Shown: positions 24,577 through 34,465 of the stretch, one piece after another
How the letters are laid out: every line of letters starts with the position of its first letter
Numbering within the stretch: position 1 is the stretch's first letter
DNA from: Ruegeria sp. HKCCA6707
Lineage (GTDB): Bacteria; Pseudomonadota; Alphaproteobacteria; Rhodobacterales; Rhodobacteraceae
Direction: 5' to 3'
DNA length: 64,000 nucleotides
NCBI RefSeq assembly: GCF_013033515.1
Contig: NZ_WQEG01000011.1
Span: 30,547 to 94,546 of the forward strand
Notes under the pieces: model-generated
The model's database searches: none
Told to the model about the DNA's origin: nothing
Seen by the model: the letters and a program-made list of their open reading frames with translations, nothing else
Position numbers and translations under genes: made by a program

Positions 24577-25626
24577 TTACTCGAGCCAGCCGCGTAGGTT
24601 GTCTTGAATGACCTTCCCCAACGCCGCGATATGGGCGTCTTGGTCGTTTAGGCATGGGATATAGGTAAAGCTTTCTCCGCCAGCCTCTTCAAAACTCTCT
24701 TTGATCTCTTCATTGATCTCTTCCAGCGTTTCAATGCAATCGGCTGAAAAGGCCGGGGCAATGACCGCGATGTTCTTTTTGCCCTGTTTTGCAAGGTCAG
24801 CCACATGATCGACGGTGTAGGGCTTTAGCCACTCTTCCGGGCCAAACCGCGACTGGAAAGTTGAAACAAGCTGATCATCTGCCCAGCCCAACCGTTCTTT
24901 CAACAGACGAGAGGTTTTGGCGCATTGGCAGTGATAGGGATCGCCTTGCATCAGATAGCGTTCCGGCATGCCGTGATAGGAACAGACCAGTACATCCGGT
25001 TTGGTCTCCATCGCGGCATAGGCGGCCTCTACTGACCCGGCCAAAGCGTCGATATAGGCCGGCTCGTCGAAATAGGCGGGCACGGTGCGGCTGGCGGGTT
25101 GCCAGGCCTCGTCCATCAAGGCGCGGAAGAACTGGTCGTTGGCCGTGGCCGTCGTAGCCCCGGCATATTGCGGGTAAAGCGGGAAAAACAGGATGCGGTC
25201 ACAGCCTGCCTCGACCATTTCGCGCACTTTGGATTTGGTCGATGGGTTGCCATAGCGCATACAGAAATCGACCACCACCTGATCTCCGTACCGATTGTGC
25301 ATCGCATCGCGCAGCTTGGCGGTCTGATCCTTGGTGATCGTCATCAATGGGCTTTCACCCTGGTCATGGTTCCAGATCGACTTGTAGGCCTCGCCCGAGC
25401 TGAAGGGCCGCTTGGTCAGGATTATCCCCTGCAGGATCGGCTGCCATTTCCATTTGGGATAATCGATGACGCGCTGATCCGACAGGAACTCATTCAGATA
25501 CCGGCGCATGGGCCAATAGGTATAGTCATCCGGCGTCCCCAGATTGGCCAGCAGAATCCCAACGCGCCCCATTTTGACATTGGGATGGTCGGCGGGGGCA
25601 TGGGCGGGGCGAGTGGCATCAAACAT
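24577..25626 (-). CDS. hemH: Ferrochelatase HemH
   Basis: 349 residues. Inserts Fe2+ into protoporphyrin IX, the last step of haem synthesis. Family segments GILLANLGTPDDYTYWPMRR, DFCMRYGNPS, RILFFPLYPQYAGATTA, CSYHGMPERYLMQGDPYHCQ (the metal-binding His in SYHGMP) and IAVIAPAFSADCIETLEE. Downstream on the same strand is the terminator at 24531-24562. Upstream is the methyltransferase gene, about 57 bases away. Confidence 0.97.
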   Translation of the reverse strand: MFDATRPAHAPADHPNVKMGRVGILLANLGTPDDYTYWPMRRYLNEFLSDQRVIDYPKWKWQPILQGIILTKRPFSSGEAYKSIWNHDQGESPLMTITKDQTAKLRDAMHNRYGDQVVVDFCMRYGNPSTKSKVREMVEAGCDRILFFPLYPQYAGATTATANDQFFRALMDEAWQPASRTVPAYFDEPAYIDALAGSVEAAYAAMETKPDVLVCSYHGMPERYLMQGDPYHCQCAKTSRLLKERLGWADDQLVSTFQSRFGPEEWLKPYTVDHVADLAKQGKKNIAVIAPAFSADCIETLEEINEEIKESFEEAGGESFTYIPCLNDQDAHIAALGKVIQDNLRGWLE

Positions 25627-25683
25627 ATCGGGCGTCCTGACTTTCTTTTGTTCCGGCCTGAGATAAGGGGATTCAACCCGGCG

Positions 25684-26514
25684 TCAATCAGGCAGTTTGC
25701 CTTCTTCGGTCCGCAATGCATCCGCCAGCCGCATTTGTGCTGATCCCGGGCGCAAGGGTTTGGGTTGGCTGTCATCGGGCGACCAGCCGGTCAGGCAGAT
25801 CATCTCGAAGGAGGCTGCCAAACGGCCCGAAGCGGTTGGGAAATGTTCTGCGTAAATCTGCTGAGCGGTGTCAAATACGGCGCGCCGGGTTGGGTATTTC
25901 AACCGTGCCGACAGCGTGTTGGTCTCTCCCATTTCGCGCAGGTCCCGCATCAGATGCCAGATATCGCGATATTCCGCGGTCAAGGGCACGGCATCCGCAA
26001 CCGGCAGAGCAAGCCCGGCCCGTTGCAGGAGCCCTCCCAAGTCTCGCAGCTCGGCCATGGGTGCGACGCGGGGGCTGAGGCCTCCGGAAACCTCGATCTC
26101 GGCCTGACCCAGAGCGGCGCGCAGCTGATGCAGGGTTTCTCCGCCCAGGCAAAGCACCAGAAGCAACCCGTCTGGTCGCAACGCGCGACGGCATTGGATC
26201 AGCTGCCCCACCGGATCATTGGCCCAGTGCAGCGCCATGGCGTGGATCACCAGGTCATGGGCGCCGGATTGCAGAGCAAGCATCTCGTCATCGCTGGCGG
26301 TGATGGCGCCGGGCAAGACATCGGACCAGACATGCGGAAACGGGGTCACAATCGCGGGTGCCGTAAAGGTTTTGTTAACCATGGAGAGCCGATCCTGCAC
26401 CTCGTCGATCGCGGCGCGGTGCAGAAACAGCGCTTCGTCCCGCGCACGCGCGCGGTGTCGCAGGATGGCCGTGCGGTCAAACAAAGAGGGTGCGTTGGGT
26501 TCAGTCAGTTTCAT
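25684..26514 (-). CDS. SAM-dependent methyltransferase (BioC/NDUFAF5-like)
   Basis: 276 residues. Class I methyltransferase fold with the HAMALHWANDPVGQLIQC and LRPDGLLLVLCLGGETLHQL segments typical of the BioC / NDUFAF5-like group (methyltransferase domain 11). The glycine-rich SAM loop is not obvious at the N-terminus, which is usual for this subgroup. Start placed at MKLTEPNAPSLFDR, matching family N-termini (FDR...RHRARA). The substrate is unknown; NDUFAF5 acts on complex I in mitochondria. Divergent from comF, with overlapping start regions. Confidence 0.82.
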   Translation of the reverse strand: MKLTEPNAPSLFDRTAILRHRARARDEALFLHRAAIDEVQDRLSMVNKTFTAPAIVTPFPHVWSDVLPGAITASDDEMLALQSGAHDLVIHAMALHWANDPVGQLIQCRRALRPDGLLLVLCLGGETLHQLRAALGQAEIEVSGGLSPRVAPMAELRDLGGLLQRAGLALPVADAVPLTAEYRDIWHLMRDLREMGETNTLSARLKYPTRRAVFDTAQQIYAEHFPTASGRLAASFEMICLTGWSPDDSQPKPLRPGSAQMRLADALRTEEGKLPD

Positions 26515-27259
26515 AGCGCGCAAGTATCGCATCACGCAGCGGATTCAAACAGCTGTTGCGCTGATCTATCCGCCGCGCTGCATGGGCTGCGGTGCGTTGA
26601 CCGAGTCCGATTTCGGTCTGTGTGGCGCGTGCTGGCGCGAGACGCCGTTTATTGGTGGAGCCGTCTGTGACAGCTGTGGTGTTCCGGTGATGGGTGAAGA
26701 GGATGATCATCGCATCGAATGTGACGATTGCCTAAAGACTGCACCCCCTTGGCAGGCGGGTCGCGCTGCGATGTTGTATGACGGCAAAGCGCGATCCTTG
26801 ATCCTGGCCCTTAAACACGGTGATCGGCCCGAGCTGGCCCGACCAGCGGCAAGATGGCTGGCGCAGGCAGGGCAAGGGCTGTTTCGCCCGAACATTCTGA
26901 TCGCGCCGGTGCCATTGCATTGGTCACGCTTGCTCAAGCGGCGCTATAACCAGTCGGCCCTTCTGGCGCAGAACCTTGCGCGTGAGGTCGGGCAGGAATG
27001 CATCCCGGATCTGTTACTGCGAAAGGTGCGAACGCCAGTTCTGGACGGTAAAACCGCTGGCGAGCGCGCGGACATATTGGACGGTGCCATTGCCGTGCAT
27101 CCCAAACGGGGACACCATATCAAAGGGCGCGATGTCCTGCTGATCGATGATGTCATGACCTCGGGCGCGACTCTGGCGGCGTGTACCCGTGTGTGTCAGG
27201 CCGCAGGGGCAAATCATATTTTCGTGTTGGCTCTGGCGCGCGTTGCCAAGGATGCCTAA
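26495..27259 (+). CDS. comF: ComF-family phosphoribosyltransferase-like protein
   Basis: About 240-254 residues. Four N-terminal cysteines in two pairs (PPRCMGCGAL and GLCGACWRE) plus CDSCG and CDDC form the ComF zinc site. The PRPP-binding motif VLLIDDVMTSGATL is near the end. ComF is linked to DNA uptake in competence. No ATG or GTG lies right before the conserved region; a TTG at 26495 behind AAAGAGGG is used, with ATC at 26531 or ATT at 26543 as alternatives. The reading frame is certain, the start is not. Divergent from the methyltransferase. Confidence 0.85.
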   Translation: MGSVSFIARKYRITQRIQTAVALIYPPRCMGCGALTESDFGLCGACWRETPFIGGAVCDSCGVPVMGEEDDHRIECDDCLKTAPPWQAGRAAMLYDGKARSLILALKHGDRPELARPAARWLAQAGQGLFRPNILIAPVPLHWSRLLKRRYNQSALLAQNLAREVGQECIPDLLLRKVRTPVLDGKTAGERADILDGAIAVHPKRGHHIKGRDVLLIDDVMTSGATLAACTRVCQAAGANHIFVLALARVAKDA

Positions 27260-27297
27260 TTAGCTCAAGATTGCGCGAAACCCGAAGGAAACGGAAA

Positions 27298-27555
27298 ATG
27301 AAACCGGTTGAGATCTATACATCGCCGCTTTGTGGCTTTTGCCACGCGGCCAAGCGTTTGCTGAAACAAAAGGGTGTCGAGTTCAAGGAAGTCGACGTTC
27401 TGATTCACTCAAAACGCAAGCCCGAGATGATCAAGCGTGCGGGTGGTAAACGCACTGTACCTCAGATTTTCATCGGCTCGCAGCATGTGGGCGGCTGCGA
27501 CGATCTTTATGAGCTTGAGCGCCAAGGCAAGCTGGACAGTTTGCTCGCGGCCTGA
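27298..27555 (+). CDS. grxC: Glutaredoxin 3 (GrxC)
   Basis: 85 residues. Active site SPLCGFCHAA (C-x-x-C; the first pair usually reads CPYC), TVPQIFIG with the cis-proline, and GGCDDLYEL for glutathione binding. Reduces disulfides with glutathione. A GAAGGAAACGG ribosome site precedes the start. The stop overlaps the ATG of the nitrilase-family gene. Confidence 0.95.
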   Translation: MKPVEIYTSPLCGFCHAAKRLLKQKGVEFKEVDVLIHSKRKPEMIKRAGGKRTVPQIFIGSQHVGGCDDLYELERQGKLDSLLAA

Positions 27556-28385
27556 TGAAAACAGCCCTGCTGCAGATCACCTCATCGGACGATCCGGCCG
27601 AAAATCTGGACATGGTGCGCGCGATGATGACTGACGCGGCCGCGCAGGGTGCGCGCTTTGTCCTGACGCCCGAGGTGACGAATTGCGTCTCGACCAGCAC
27701 CACGCGGCAGCGCGCGGTTCTGCAGCATGAAGAAGACGACATCACTTTGGCAGGTCTGCGTGCGCAGGCCGCCGAGCTGGGCATTTGGCTGCTGATCGGC
27801 TCGTTGGGTATCAAGACGCATGATGCGGATGGCCGCTTTGCCAACCGGTGTTTCATGATCGACCCGCAGGGTCAGATCGTGGCGCGGTATGACAAGATCC
27901 ATATGTTCGATGTGCAGGTTACCGAATCCGAAACCTTTCGCGAATCGAAGAACTATCGCCCGGGCGAAACAGCGGTGATTGCCGAGACGGATTTTGGCAA
28001 GGTCGGGCTGACGATTTGCTATGACATCCGTTTCCCGCATCTTTACGCCGCGCTGGCGCAGGCAGGGGCGCGGATATTGACGGTTCCGGCGGCTTTTTCT
28101 CCGGTCACTGGTGCGGCCCATTGGGAATCGCTGTTGCGGGCGCGGGCGATTGAAACCGGGTGCTGGGTGCTGGCCCCGGCGCAAACCGGCACGCACTCGA
28201 AGACGCGCGGAAAAACCCGCCAGACCCATGGGCACAGCCTGGTTGTCGCCCCGTGGGGAGAGGTGCTGATCGACGCAGGCACCGATCCGGGCATTCACAT
28301 TTTCGATTTGGATGATAGTTCTGTGTCAGAGGCGCGCCACCGCGTGCCCTCATTGACGCATGTTCGGCCTTTTACAGGGCCCTGA
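27555..28385 (+). CDS. Carbon-nitrogen hydrolase (Nit1/nitrilase family)
   Basis: 276 residues of the nitrilase/amidase superfamily. Catalytic triad Glu in VLTPEVTN, Lys in RYDKIHMFD, Cys in GLTICYDIRFPH. The Nit1/NitFhit-like group hydrolyses deaminated glutathione, which fits its neighbour glutaredoxin. This is an inference from family and context. ATG overlaps the grxC stop. Confidence 0.9.
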   Translation: MKTALLQITSSDDPAENLDMVRAMMTDAAAQGARFVLTPEVTNCVSTSTTRQRAVLQHEEDDITLAGLRAQAAELGIWLLIGSLGIKTHDADGRFANRCFMIDPQGQIVARYDKIHMFDVQVTESETFRESKNYRPGETAVIAETDFGKVGLTICYDIRFPHLYAALAQAGARILTVPAAFSPVTGAAHWESLLRARAIETGCWVLAPAQTGTHSKTRGKTRQTHGHSLVVAPWGEVLIDAGTDPGIHIFDLDDSSVSEARHRVPSLTHVRPFTGP

Positions 28386-28399
28386 TCCAGAACCGAGAT

Positions 28400-28840
28400 A
28401 TGACGGACGAACAAAATGCCCTGGCGGTCACGCTGTTCAGCGAGATCCTGACCGCCGATCAACTGTTGCGTAACCGGCTGAGCCGGGTGCTGCCCAAGGG
28501 CATGGAAATCTCGCATTTCTCGGTGCTGAACCACCTGGTGTTTGCGGGGGATGAGCGGACGCCAGCGCAGCTGGCCAGCACCTTCCACGTCACGCGCGGC
28601 GCAATGACCAACACCTTGGCCAAGCTGGAATGGGCCGGATACATTCACATCCGCCCCGACTGGGACGACGCCCGCCGCAAAATGGTCGCCATCAGCCCCG
28701 CCGGCCGCCGCGCCCGCGATCAGGCGATTTCCTCGATTGCCCCCCTGATCAACCGCGTGGTCCGAGAGCTGGGGCTGGAGCGCGTCCGCAGCACGTTGCC
28801 CGTACTGCGGGATTTGCGGTTGCAGTTAGAGGGGGAGTAA
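28400..28840 (+). CDS. MarR-family transcriptional regulator
   Basis: 146 residues with the winged helix of the MarR family: ERTPAQLASTFHVTRGAMTN (recognition helix), GYIHIRPDWDDARRKMVAIS (wing with the DxRxK motif). Starts 15 bases after the hydrolase gene and so is probably in the grxC operon; the ligand is unknown. Confidence 0.92.
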   Translation: MTDEQNALAVTLFSEILTADQLLRNRLSRVLPKGMEISHFSVLNHLVFAGDERTPAQLASTFHVTRGAMTNTLAKLEWAGYIHIRPDWDDARRKMVAISPAGRRARDQAISSIAPLINRVVRELGLERVRSTLPVLRDLRLQLEGE

Positions 28841-28842
28841 CC

Positions 28843-29589
28843 CTACCCAGGCTTCACACTCGCCGTCACATAATTCACGCTCAGATCGCGGTCCGAGATC
28901 GACCAGCTCCACAGGATCGGGTTGAACACGAAGCCCTTGCGGTCCACCGGCTCCAGCCCGGCTTGGCGCAGCAGGTCAAAGAGCTCATCGGGGGTGATGA
29001 ACTTGTTCCATTCATGCGTTCCGCGCGGTAGCCAGCGCATGACGACCTCGGCCCCAAAGATGGCCATCGCATAGGATTTCGGGTTGCGGTTGATGGTGGA
29101 ACAGACCTGCAAGCCGCCGGGTTTCAGCAGCTGTTGCGTGGCGGTCAGATAGCCCAAGGGATCGGCCACATGCTCGACGACTTCCATGTTCAGCACCACG
29201 TCGAACTGTTCGCCTGCGGCGGCCATGTCTTCGGCGGTGGTGTGGCGATAGTCGATCTCAAGCCCTGATTGCTCGGCATGGATACGCGCGATGGGTAGGT
29301 TGCGCTCAGCCGCGTCCGCGCCCACGACCTCGGCCCCCAAACGCGCCATCGGTTCGCTCAGCAATCCGCCACCACAGCCGATATCCAGCAGGCGCAGGCC
29401 CGCAAAGGGATTCGGCGCGGTCAGGTCACGATCAAACTCACCGGCGATTTGCTGCGTGATATAGTCCAGACGGCACGGGTTCAGCATGTGCAAAGGTTTG
29501 AATTTTCCGTGAGGATCCCACCATTCTGCGGCCATAGCCTCGAATTTTGCGATCTCGGACGGGTCCACCGTGTTCGGATGCGCTTGCAT
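28843..29589 (-). CDS. ubiG: Ubiquinone 3-O-methyltransferase UbiG
   Basis: 248 residues. SAM-binding motif [20 protein letters not shown] (about 69-88) and the family segments [16 protein letters not shown] and [18 protein letters not shown]. It makes both O-methylations of ubiquinone synthesis. Ends only 2 bases from the opposite-strand MarR-gene stop. The start is at [19 protein letters not shown]. Confidence 0.96.
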   Translation of the reverse strand: MQAHPNTVDPSEIAKFEAMAAEWWDPHGKFKPLHMLNPCRLDYITQQIAGEFDRDLTAPNPFAGLRLLDIGCGGGLLSEPMARLGAEVVGADAAERNLPIARIHAEQSGLEIDYRHTTAEDMAAAGEQFDVVLNMEVVEHVADPLGYLTATQQLLKPGGLQVCSTINRNPKSYAMAIFGAEVVMRWLPRGTHEWNKFITPDELFDLLRQAGLEPVDRKGFVFNPILWSWSISDRDLSVNYVTASVKPG

Positions 29590-29637
29590 TCCTGTCTCCG
29601 TGTGCTCTTTTACGCTTAAGGACTATATAGGGCCATA

Positions 29638-30615
29638 ATGGACAAGTACCCGGACCAAAAGCGCGCAGTTCAATATCTGTATCCGCCGATCGACCCGTTT
29701 GATCAGCGTATGGTGGATATGGGCGATGGGCATCGTATCTATGTGGAGCAATGCGGCAATCCCAAAGGGATACCGGTTGTGGTTTTGCATGGTGGCCCCG
29801 GGGGCGGGTGCAGCCCCGCGATGCGGCGCTATTTCGACCCGCAGGTCTATCGGGTGATTCTGTTTGATCAGCGCGGCTGCGGGCGGTCTCGGCCCACGGC
29901 GTCGGTGGAAAACAACACAACCTGGCATCTGGTCGAGGATATCGAACAGCTGCGCATGCTTTTCGACATCGAGGATTGGATCGTCTTCGGCGGCAGCTGG
30001 GGCGCGACGCTTGCGTTGATCTATGCGCAGACGCACCCGGACTGTGTCACCCATCTGGTGCTGCGCGGCGTCTTTCTGGCCACGCAATCCGAGCTGGATT
30101 GGTTCTATGGTGGCGGCGCGGGCAAGTTCTGGCCCGAGCAATGGGCCAAGTTCACCGCGTTGCTGTCCGAGGCCGAGCTGAAGGATACCATTGGGGCTTA
30201 TAACAAACGCCTCTTCTCGGGCGACCGGGCGACGGAAATCCTCTATGCGCGGGCCTGGTCGCATTGGGAGAACGCGCTGGCCTCGGTTCACACCAATGGT
30301 TCGGTCGGGGAGAGCCCCGGGGAATATGCCCGTACCTTTGCGCGGCTTGAGAACCACTATTTCATCAACAAGGCGTTCCTGGAAAAAGATGGCCAGATTC
30401 TGGATCAGGTAGATCGGATAGCGGATATCCCCGGGTATATCGTGCAGGGGCGCTATGACATGATCTGCCCGCCACAAGCTGCTTGGGAACTGGCAGAGCG
30501 CTGGCCCAATGCCGAGTTGAAGATGGTGCGCAATGCCGGGCATGCCTTGTCGGAGCCCGGTATCAGCGCCGAGCTGATCCGCATCATGGATCGGATCGCC
30601 GAGGGCCTGTCATGA
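29638..30615 (+). CDS. pip: Proline iminopeptidase
   Basis: 325 residues, alpha/beta hydrolase of peptidase family S33. Oxyanion segment VVLHGGPGGG, nucleophile elbow FGGSWGATLAL (Ser), DQRGCGRSRP, and the closing GHALSEPG (His). Removes N-terminal proline from peptides, in the cytoplasm. Its stop overlaps the start of the solute-binding-like gene. Confidence 0.95.
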   Translation: MDKYPDQKRAVQYLYPPIDPFDQRMVDMGDGHRIYVEQCGNPKGIPVVVLHGGPGGGCSPAMRRYFDPQVYRVILFDQRGCGRSRPTASVENNTTWHLVEDIEQLRMLFDIEDWIVFGGSWGATLALIYAQTHPDCVTHLVLRGVFLATQSELDWFYGGGAGKFWPEQWAKFTALLSEAELKDTIGAYNKRLFSGDRATEILYARAWSHWENALASVHTNGSVGESPGEYARTFARLENHYFINKAFLEKDGQILDQVDRIADIPGYIVQGRYDMICPPQAAWELAERWPNAELKMVRNAGHALSEPGISAELIRIMDRIAEGLS

Positions 30616-31433
30616 CCCGGATTGACCGCCGTGCCTTGTTTGCCTCAGGTGCCGCCGCAGCGTTGCTGGCGGCCACCGGCGCGACCTTGGCGGATACGCC
30701 GAAACAGGGCGGGACCCTGCGTCTGGCGGTGCCGCGTGATGACAGTCTGGATCAGGTCGCGCGAGGGGCCGTCTTTGACACGCTGACCGAGATTGCACCC
30801 GACGGCACCTTGCGCGGTGAGCTGGCGACAGGCTGGCATACGGATGCCGAGGCGCGCGTTTGGACCTTTGATCTGCGTCAGGACGTGCTGTTTCACGATG
30901 GGGCTGCGCTGGACGTGACCGATGTGCTGGCTGTTCTGGCGCGCGTTGGCCAGGCCGAGGCCCTGTCACCCTTCCAACTGCGGTTGGAGCTGGCCGACAG
31001 CAACCCCGGTTTGCCGTTTCTTCTGGCCGACAGCCCCTTTGTGATTACCGGCGCCGGGCAAGAGGTCTCGCCTCTGCACGCGGCCAATGGCACTGGCTGT
31101 TATCGGGTTGAGCGCGCCGAAGACAATCGTCATTTCCTGGGCCGCCGCGTGGACAATCACTATAGGGCCGGAACCGCCGGTTGGGCCGATGCGGTTGAGG
31201 TGATCGTGATCCCCGATCCCTCCGTGCGCGCCGAGGCGCTGCGCGATGGTTACGTGGATGTTGCGGCCTTGCCTGATGCCGCCGGGCTGAAGGGCGTGCG
31301 CGGATTGCGCTTTCACCCGTCCGAATCGGACATGGCGCTTGCGGTGGCCTCGATGGTTGGTTTGCCGCGCCAATTGGGTCAGTCCCGCGCGTTGGATGAT
31401 GGGCGATTGGCCGAAAGATGGTGGATCGCCTAA
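30612..31433 (+). CDS. Short ABC-transporter solute-binding-like protein, Tat signal
   Basis: 273 residues. Begins with a twin-arginine type signal (DRRALFASGAAAALLA), and PKQGGTLRLAVPRDDSLDQV plus the WTFDLRQDVLFHDG motif place it in the peptide/nickel-binding (SBP_bac_5) family. These proteins are normally about 500 residues; only the first lobe and part of the second are here, and no permease or ATPase gene is adjacent. It could be truncated or a shortened version serving a different role. ATG overlaps the pip stop (ATGA). Confidence 0.82.
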   Translation: MTRIDRRALFASGAAAALLAATGATLADTPKQGGTLRLAVPRDDSLDQVARGAVFDTLTEIAPDGTLRGELATGWHTDAEARVWTFDLRQDVLFHDGAALDVTDVLAVLARVGQAEALSPFQLRLELADSNPGLPFLLADSPFVITGAGQEVSPLHAANGTGCYRVERAEDNRHFLGRRVDNHYRAGTAGWADAVEVIVIPDPSVRAEALRDGYVDVAALPDAAGLKGVRGLRFHPSESDMALAVASMVGLPRQLGQSRALDDGRLAERWWIA

Positions 31434-31550
31434 GGCGAAAAAGATCGCCTTGATCACATTCTCAGACAATCGTCTTGCAGACTCGGGCCATCCTGCGTAT
31501 ATGCCTTCGTAACAGCGGCGTGTCGGGCGAAGGTCTGAGGCTCCACCGGA

Positions 31551-31580
31551 AAGTTCGACGGGCCGCGCGCCCGTTTTTTT
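31551..31580 (+). terminator. Terminator in front of rimP
   Basis: ACGGGC-CGCGC-GCCCGT stem with a run of seven T, about 30-50 bases before rimP. It ends transcription from the pip unit; it could also act as an attenuator for the rimP-nusA leader. Confidence 0.65.
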
Positions 31581-31607
31581 GTGCCCGACCGAAGGGTAGA
31601 GAACCTG

Positions 31608-32198
31608 ATGACAAATGACTTGATAGCCAAAGCTGCCATTGACCGGCGACTGGCCGAGATCATCACCCCCGTGATCGAGGATCTGGGGTATGAGCTGGTG
31701 CGCATCCGCTTGATGAGCGGTAAGCAGACCACGTTGCAGATCATGGCAGACAAGCCCGATGGTGGCATCGAAGTGGATGACTGCGCCGAGATTTCGAACG
31801 CGGTCAGCGCCACGCTGGATGTCGAGGATCCGATTTTGGACGCCTATACGCTTGAAGTGTCCAGCCCGGGGATCGACCGTCCCCTGACCCGTCTCAAGGA
31901 CTTTGAGACTTTCGAAGGCTATGAGGCCAAGATCGAGACCGCAGAATTGATCGATGGACGCCGCCGGTTCAAAGGTGAGTTGGCCGGGATCGAAGGGGAC
32001 GAGGTTTTGATCAACATCCCCGAAGGGTCCGAGACGATCACAATCGGTCTGCAGTTTGACTGGCTGAGCGATGCCAAGCTGGTTCTGACCGATGATCTGA
32101 TCAAGGAAATGCTGCGCCAGCGCAAAGATGCCGGTGCCCTGAACGAAAACGCTTTCGACGAGATTGAGACCGAAGGGTCCGAAGAGGAGACGAACTGA
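31608..32198 (+). CDS. rimP: Ribosome maturation factor RimP
   Basis: 196 residues. Assists 30S subunit assembly. Family motifs [39 protein letters not shown] and [19 protein letters not shown]. The start [11 protein letters not shown] was chosen because it lies behind AAGGG at a suitable spacing. The last base is the first base of the nusA ATG. First gene of the rimP-nusA-ylxR-infB unit. Confidence 0.95.
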   Translation: MTNDLIAKAAIDRRLAEIITPVIEDLGYELVRIRLMSGKQTTLQIMADKPDGGIEVDDCAEISNAVSATLDVEDPILDAYTLEVSSPGIDRPLTRLKDFETFEGYEAKIETAELIDGRRRFKGELAGIEGDEVLINIPEGSETITIGLQFDWLSDAKLVLTDDLIKEMLRQRKDAGALNENAFDEIETEGSEEETN

Positions 32199-33811
32199 TG
32201 GCAATCACCTCAGCCAACCAACTGGAGCTGTTGCAGACCGCCGAGGCCGTGGCCCGCGAAAAGATGATCGACCCCGGTCTGGTTGTCGAAGCGATGGAGG
32301 AATCGCTCGCCCGCGCCGCCAAGAGCCGTTACGGCGCCGAGATGGACATCCGCGTGTCCATCGACCGCAAAACCGGCAAGGCGACCTTTACCCGCGTGCG
32401 CACCGTGGTCGAGGATGAAGAGCTTGAGAATTATCAGGCCGAGTTCACTGTCGAACAAGCCAAGCAATATATGGAAAACCCCGAGGTCGGTGACGTCTTT
32501 GTGGAAGAAGTTCCTCCGGTCGAAATGGGCCGTATCGCCGCGCAATCTGCGAAGCAGGTTATCCTGCAAAAGGTGCGTGAGGCCGAGCGGGATCGTCAGT
32601 ACGAAGAATTCAAGGATCGCGCAGGCACCATCATCAATGGCGCCGTGAAACGCGAAGAGTTCGGCAATGTCATCGTTGATCTGGGCGGTGCCGAGGCCGT
32701 TCTGCGCCGCAATGACAAGATTGGTCGCGAAAGCTATCGCCCAAATGACCGCGTGCGCGCCTATATCAAAGAGGTCCGCCGCGAAGTGCGCGGCCACCAG
32801 ATCTTCCTGTCGCGGACAGCGCCGGAATTCATGGCCGAGCTGTTCAAGATGGAAGTCCCCGAGATCTATGACGGCATTATCGAAGTCAAGGCCGTGGCCC
32901 GTGACCCCGGTTCGCGTGCCAAGATTGCCGTGATCTCATATGACGGTTCTATCGACCCTGTCGGCGCTTGCGTTGGTATGCGCGGCAGCCGGGTGCAGGC
33001 CGTTGTGAACGAGTTGCAGGGCGAAAAGATCGACATCATCCCGTGGAACGAAGATCAGCCGACGTTCCTGGTGAACGCGCTTCAGCCTGCCGAGGTCTCC
33101 AAAGTGGTTTTGGACGAAGAGGCTGGCAAGATCGAAGTTGTGGTGCCTGAGGAACAGCTGAGCCTCGCCATCGGTCGTCGTGGTCAGAACGTGCGTCTGG
33201 CCAGCCAGCTGACCGGTCTGGATATCGATATCATGACCGAAGCTGAAGAATCTGCGCGTCGCCAGAAGGAATTCGAAGCCCGCACCCAACTGTTCATGGA
33301 CAGCCTGGATCTGGACGAATTCTTCGCTCAACTTCTGGTTTCGGAAGGGTTCACCAACCTGGAAGAAGTGGCCTATGTCGAGATCGAAGAACTGCTGGTC
33401 ATCGACGGAGTGGATGAAGGTACCGCGCAAGAATTGCAAACCCGTGCCCGTGAGTTCCTCGAGGCGCAGGCCAAGGCCGCGCTGGATGCCGCACGTGCTC
33501 TGGGCGCCGAAGAAAGCCTTATTGAATTCGAAGGCCTGACACCCCAAATGGTGGAAGCATTGGCCAAGGATGATGTGAAGACGCTGGAAGACTTCGCAAC
33601 CTGCGCCGACTGGGAACTGGCCGGAGGCTGGACCACAGTTGATGGTGAGCGTATCAAGGATGACGGTGTACTAGAGCCTTTCGGCGTAACGCTGGAAGAA
33701 GCACAAGATCTGGTGATGACCGCACGTATAATGCTGGGCTGGGTTGATCCGGCCGAGTTGGAACAGATCGAAGAAGATGGCGAAGCGACCGACGAGGAGG
33801 TCGAGGCCTGA
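32198..33811 (+). CDS. nusA: Transcription termination/antitermination factor NusA
   Basis: 537 residues. N-terminal RNA-polymerase-binding domain, S1 domain (about 135-200), two KH domains (about 230-345, including [20 protein letters not shown] and [14 protein letters not shown]) and two acidic C-terminal helix-hairpin repeats (about 355-425 and 440-520), as in alphaproteobacterial NusA. Binds RNA polymerase and modulates pausing and termination. A 9-bp inverted repeat sits exactly at its stop. Confidence 0.98.
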   Translation: MAITSANQLELLQTAEAVAREKMIDPGLVVEAMEESLARAAKSRYGAEMDIRVSIDRKTGKATFTRVRTVVEDEELENYQAEFTVEQAKQYMENPEVGDVFVEEVPPVEMGRIAAQSAKQVILQKVREAERDRQYEEFKDRAGTIINGAVKREEFGNVIVDLGGAEAVLRRNDKIGRESYRPNDRVRAYIKEVRREVRGHQIFLSRTAPEFMAELFKMEVPEIYDGIIEVKAVARDPGSRAKIAVISYDGSIDPVGACVGMRGSRVQAVVNELQGEKIDIIPWNEDQPTFLVNALQPAEVSKVVLDEEAGKIEVVVPEEQLSLAIGRRGQNVRLASQLTGLDIDIMTEAEESARRQKEFEARTQLFMDSLDLDEFFAQLLVSEGFTNLEEVAYVEIEELLVIDGVDEGTAQELQTRAREFLEAQAKAALDAARALGAEESLIEFEGLTPQMVEALAKDDVKTLEDFATCADWELAGGWTTVDGERIKDDGVLEPFGVTLEEAQDLVMTARIMLGWVDPAELEQIEEDGEATDEEVEA

Positions 33812-33822
33812 TCTCAGGCCTC
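33803..33822 (+). repeat. Inverted repeat across the nusA stop codon
   Basis: GAGGCCTGA-TC-TCAGGCCTC, a perfect 9-bp stem including the TGA stop of nusA. There is no T-tract, so it is not a classical terminator; it might be a processing or attenuation site between nusA and the YlxR gene. Confidence 0.55.
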
Positions 33823-33833
33823 GGGTGGCTTAG

Positions 33834-34457
33834 ATGGGTCGCGGTGGCGTCCATAAGGATCGGTCGGAAGGCCCCGAGCGCAGGTGCATCGCCACAGGCG
33901 AGGTTCAGCCCAAACACGGGCTGGTCCGCTTTGTGACGGGGCCGGACGGTCAGGTCTATCCCGATGTCGCGGCAAAACTGCCGGGACGCGGGGTCTATGT
34001 GGCGGCTGACCGCGATGCGCTGGCCACTGCGGTGGGCAAAAAGCTGTTCGCGCGCGGGTTCAAGGCGCAGGTGACTGTGCCCAAGGATCTGGTGGACGAG
34101 GTCGAAAAACAGGTTTCGCGACGGGTGATCGAACTGATCAGCCTTGCGCGCAAGTCCGGTGATGCGGTCGCCGGGTATGAAAAGGTCAAGACGTGGCTGG
34201 ACCGGGATGAGGCCCAGGTGCTGATTCAGGCCAGCGATGGATCGGGACGCGGCAAGTCGAAACTGAGCACGCCGCATTTCGGGAAATACATCGGATGGCT
34301 GACTGCGGATGAATTAGGACAGGCATTTGGGCGCCAAACCGTGATTCATGCGGCGCTGGCCTCTGGCGGACTCGCCAAACGTGTTGTAGAGGAAGCGCAG
34401 CGCCTGCGTGGCTTGCGCGAAACGGATGACGGCGGCAAGGGCCGCTCGGAAGGGTAA
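33834..34457 (+). CDS. YlxR (DUF448) RNA-binding protein fused to an L7Ae-like domain
   Basis: 207 residues. YlxR domain (about 12-90; [35 protein letters not shown]) followed by an L7Ae/L30e-like fold (about 100-185; [30 protein letters not shown]). Family position nusA-ylxR-infB is conserved, and the fusion is normal in alphaproteobacteria. Probably binds RNA in ribosome or transcription coupling. Confidence 0.94.
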   Translation: MGRGGVHKDRSEGPERRCIATGEVQPKHGLVRFVTGPDGQVYPDVAAKLPGRGVYVAADRDALATAVGKKLFARGFKAQVTVPKDLVDEVEKQVSRRVIELISLARKSGDAVAGYEKVKTWLDRDEAQVLIQASDGSGRGKSKLSTPHFGKYIGWLTADELGQAFGRQTVIHAALASGGLAKRVVEEAQRLRGLRETDDGGKGRSEG

Positions 34458-34465
34458 GAAGCTTT

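Noticed and set aside
30966..32204. 412-residue open frame opposite the solute-binding gene and rimP
   Set aside because: Spans two recognised genes on the other strand and the terminator; a shadow.
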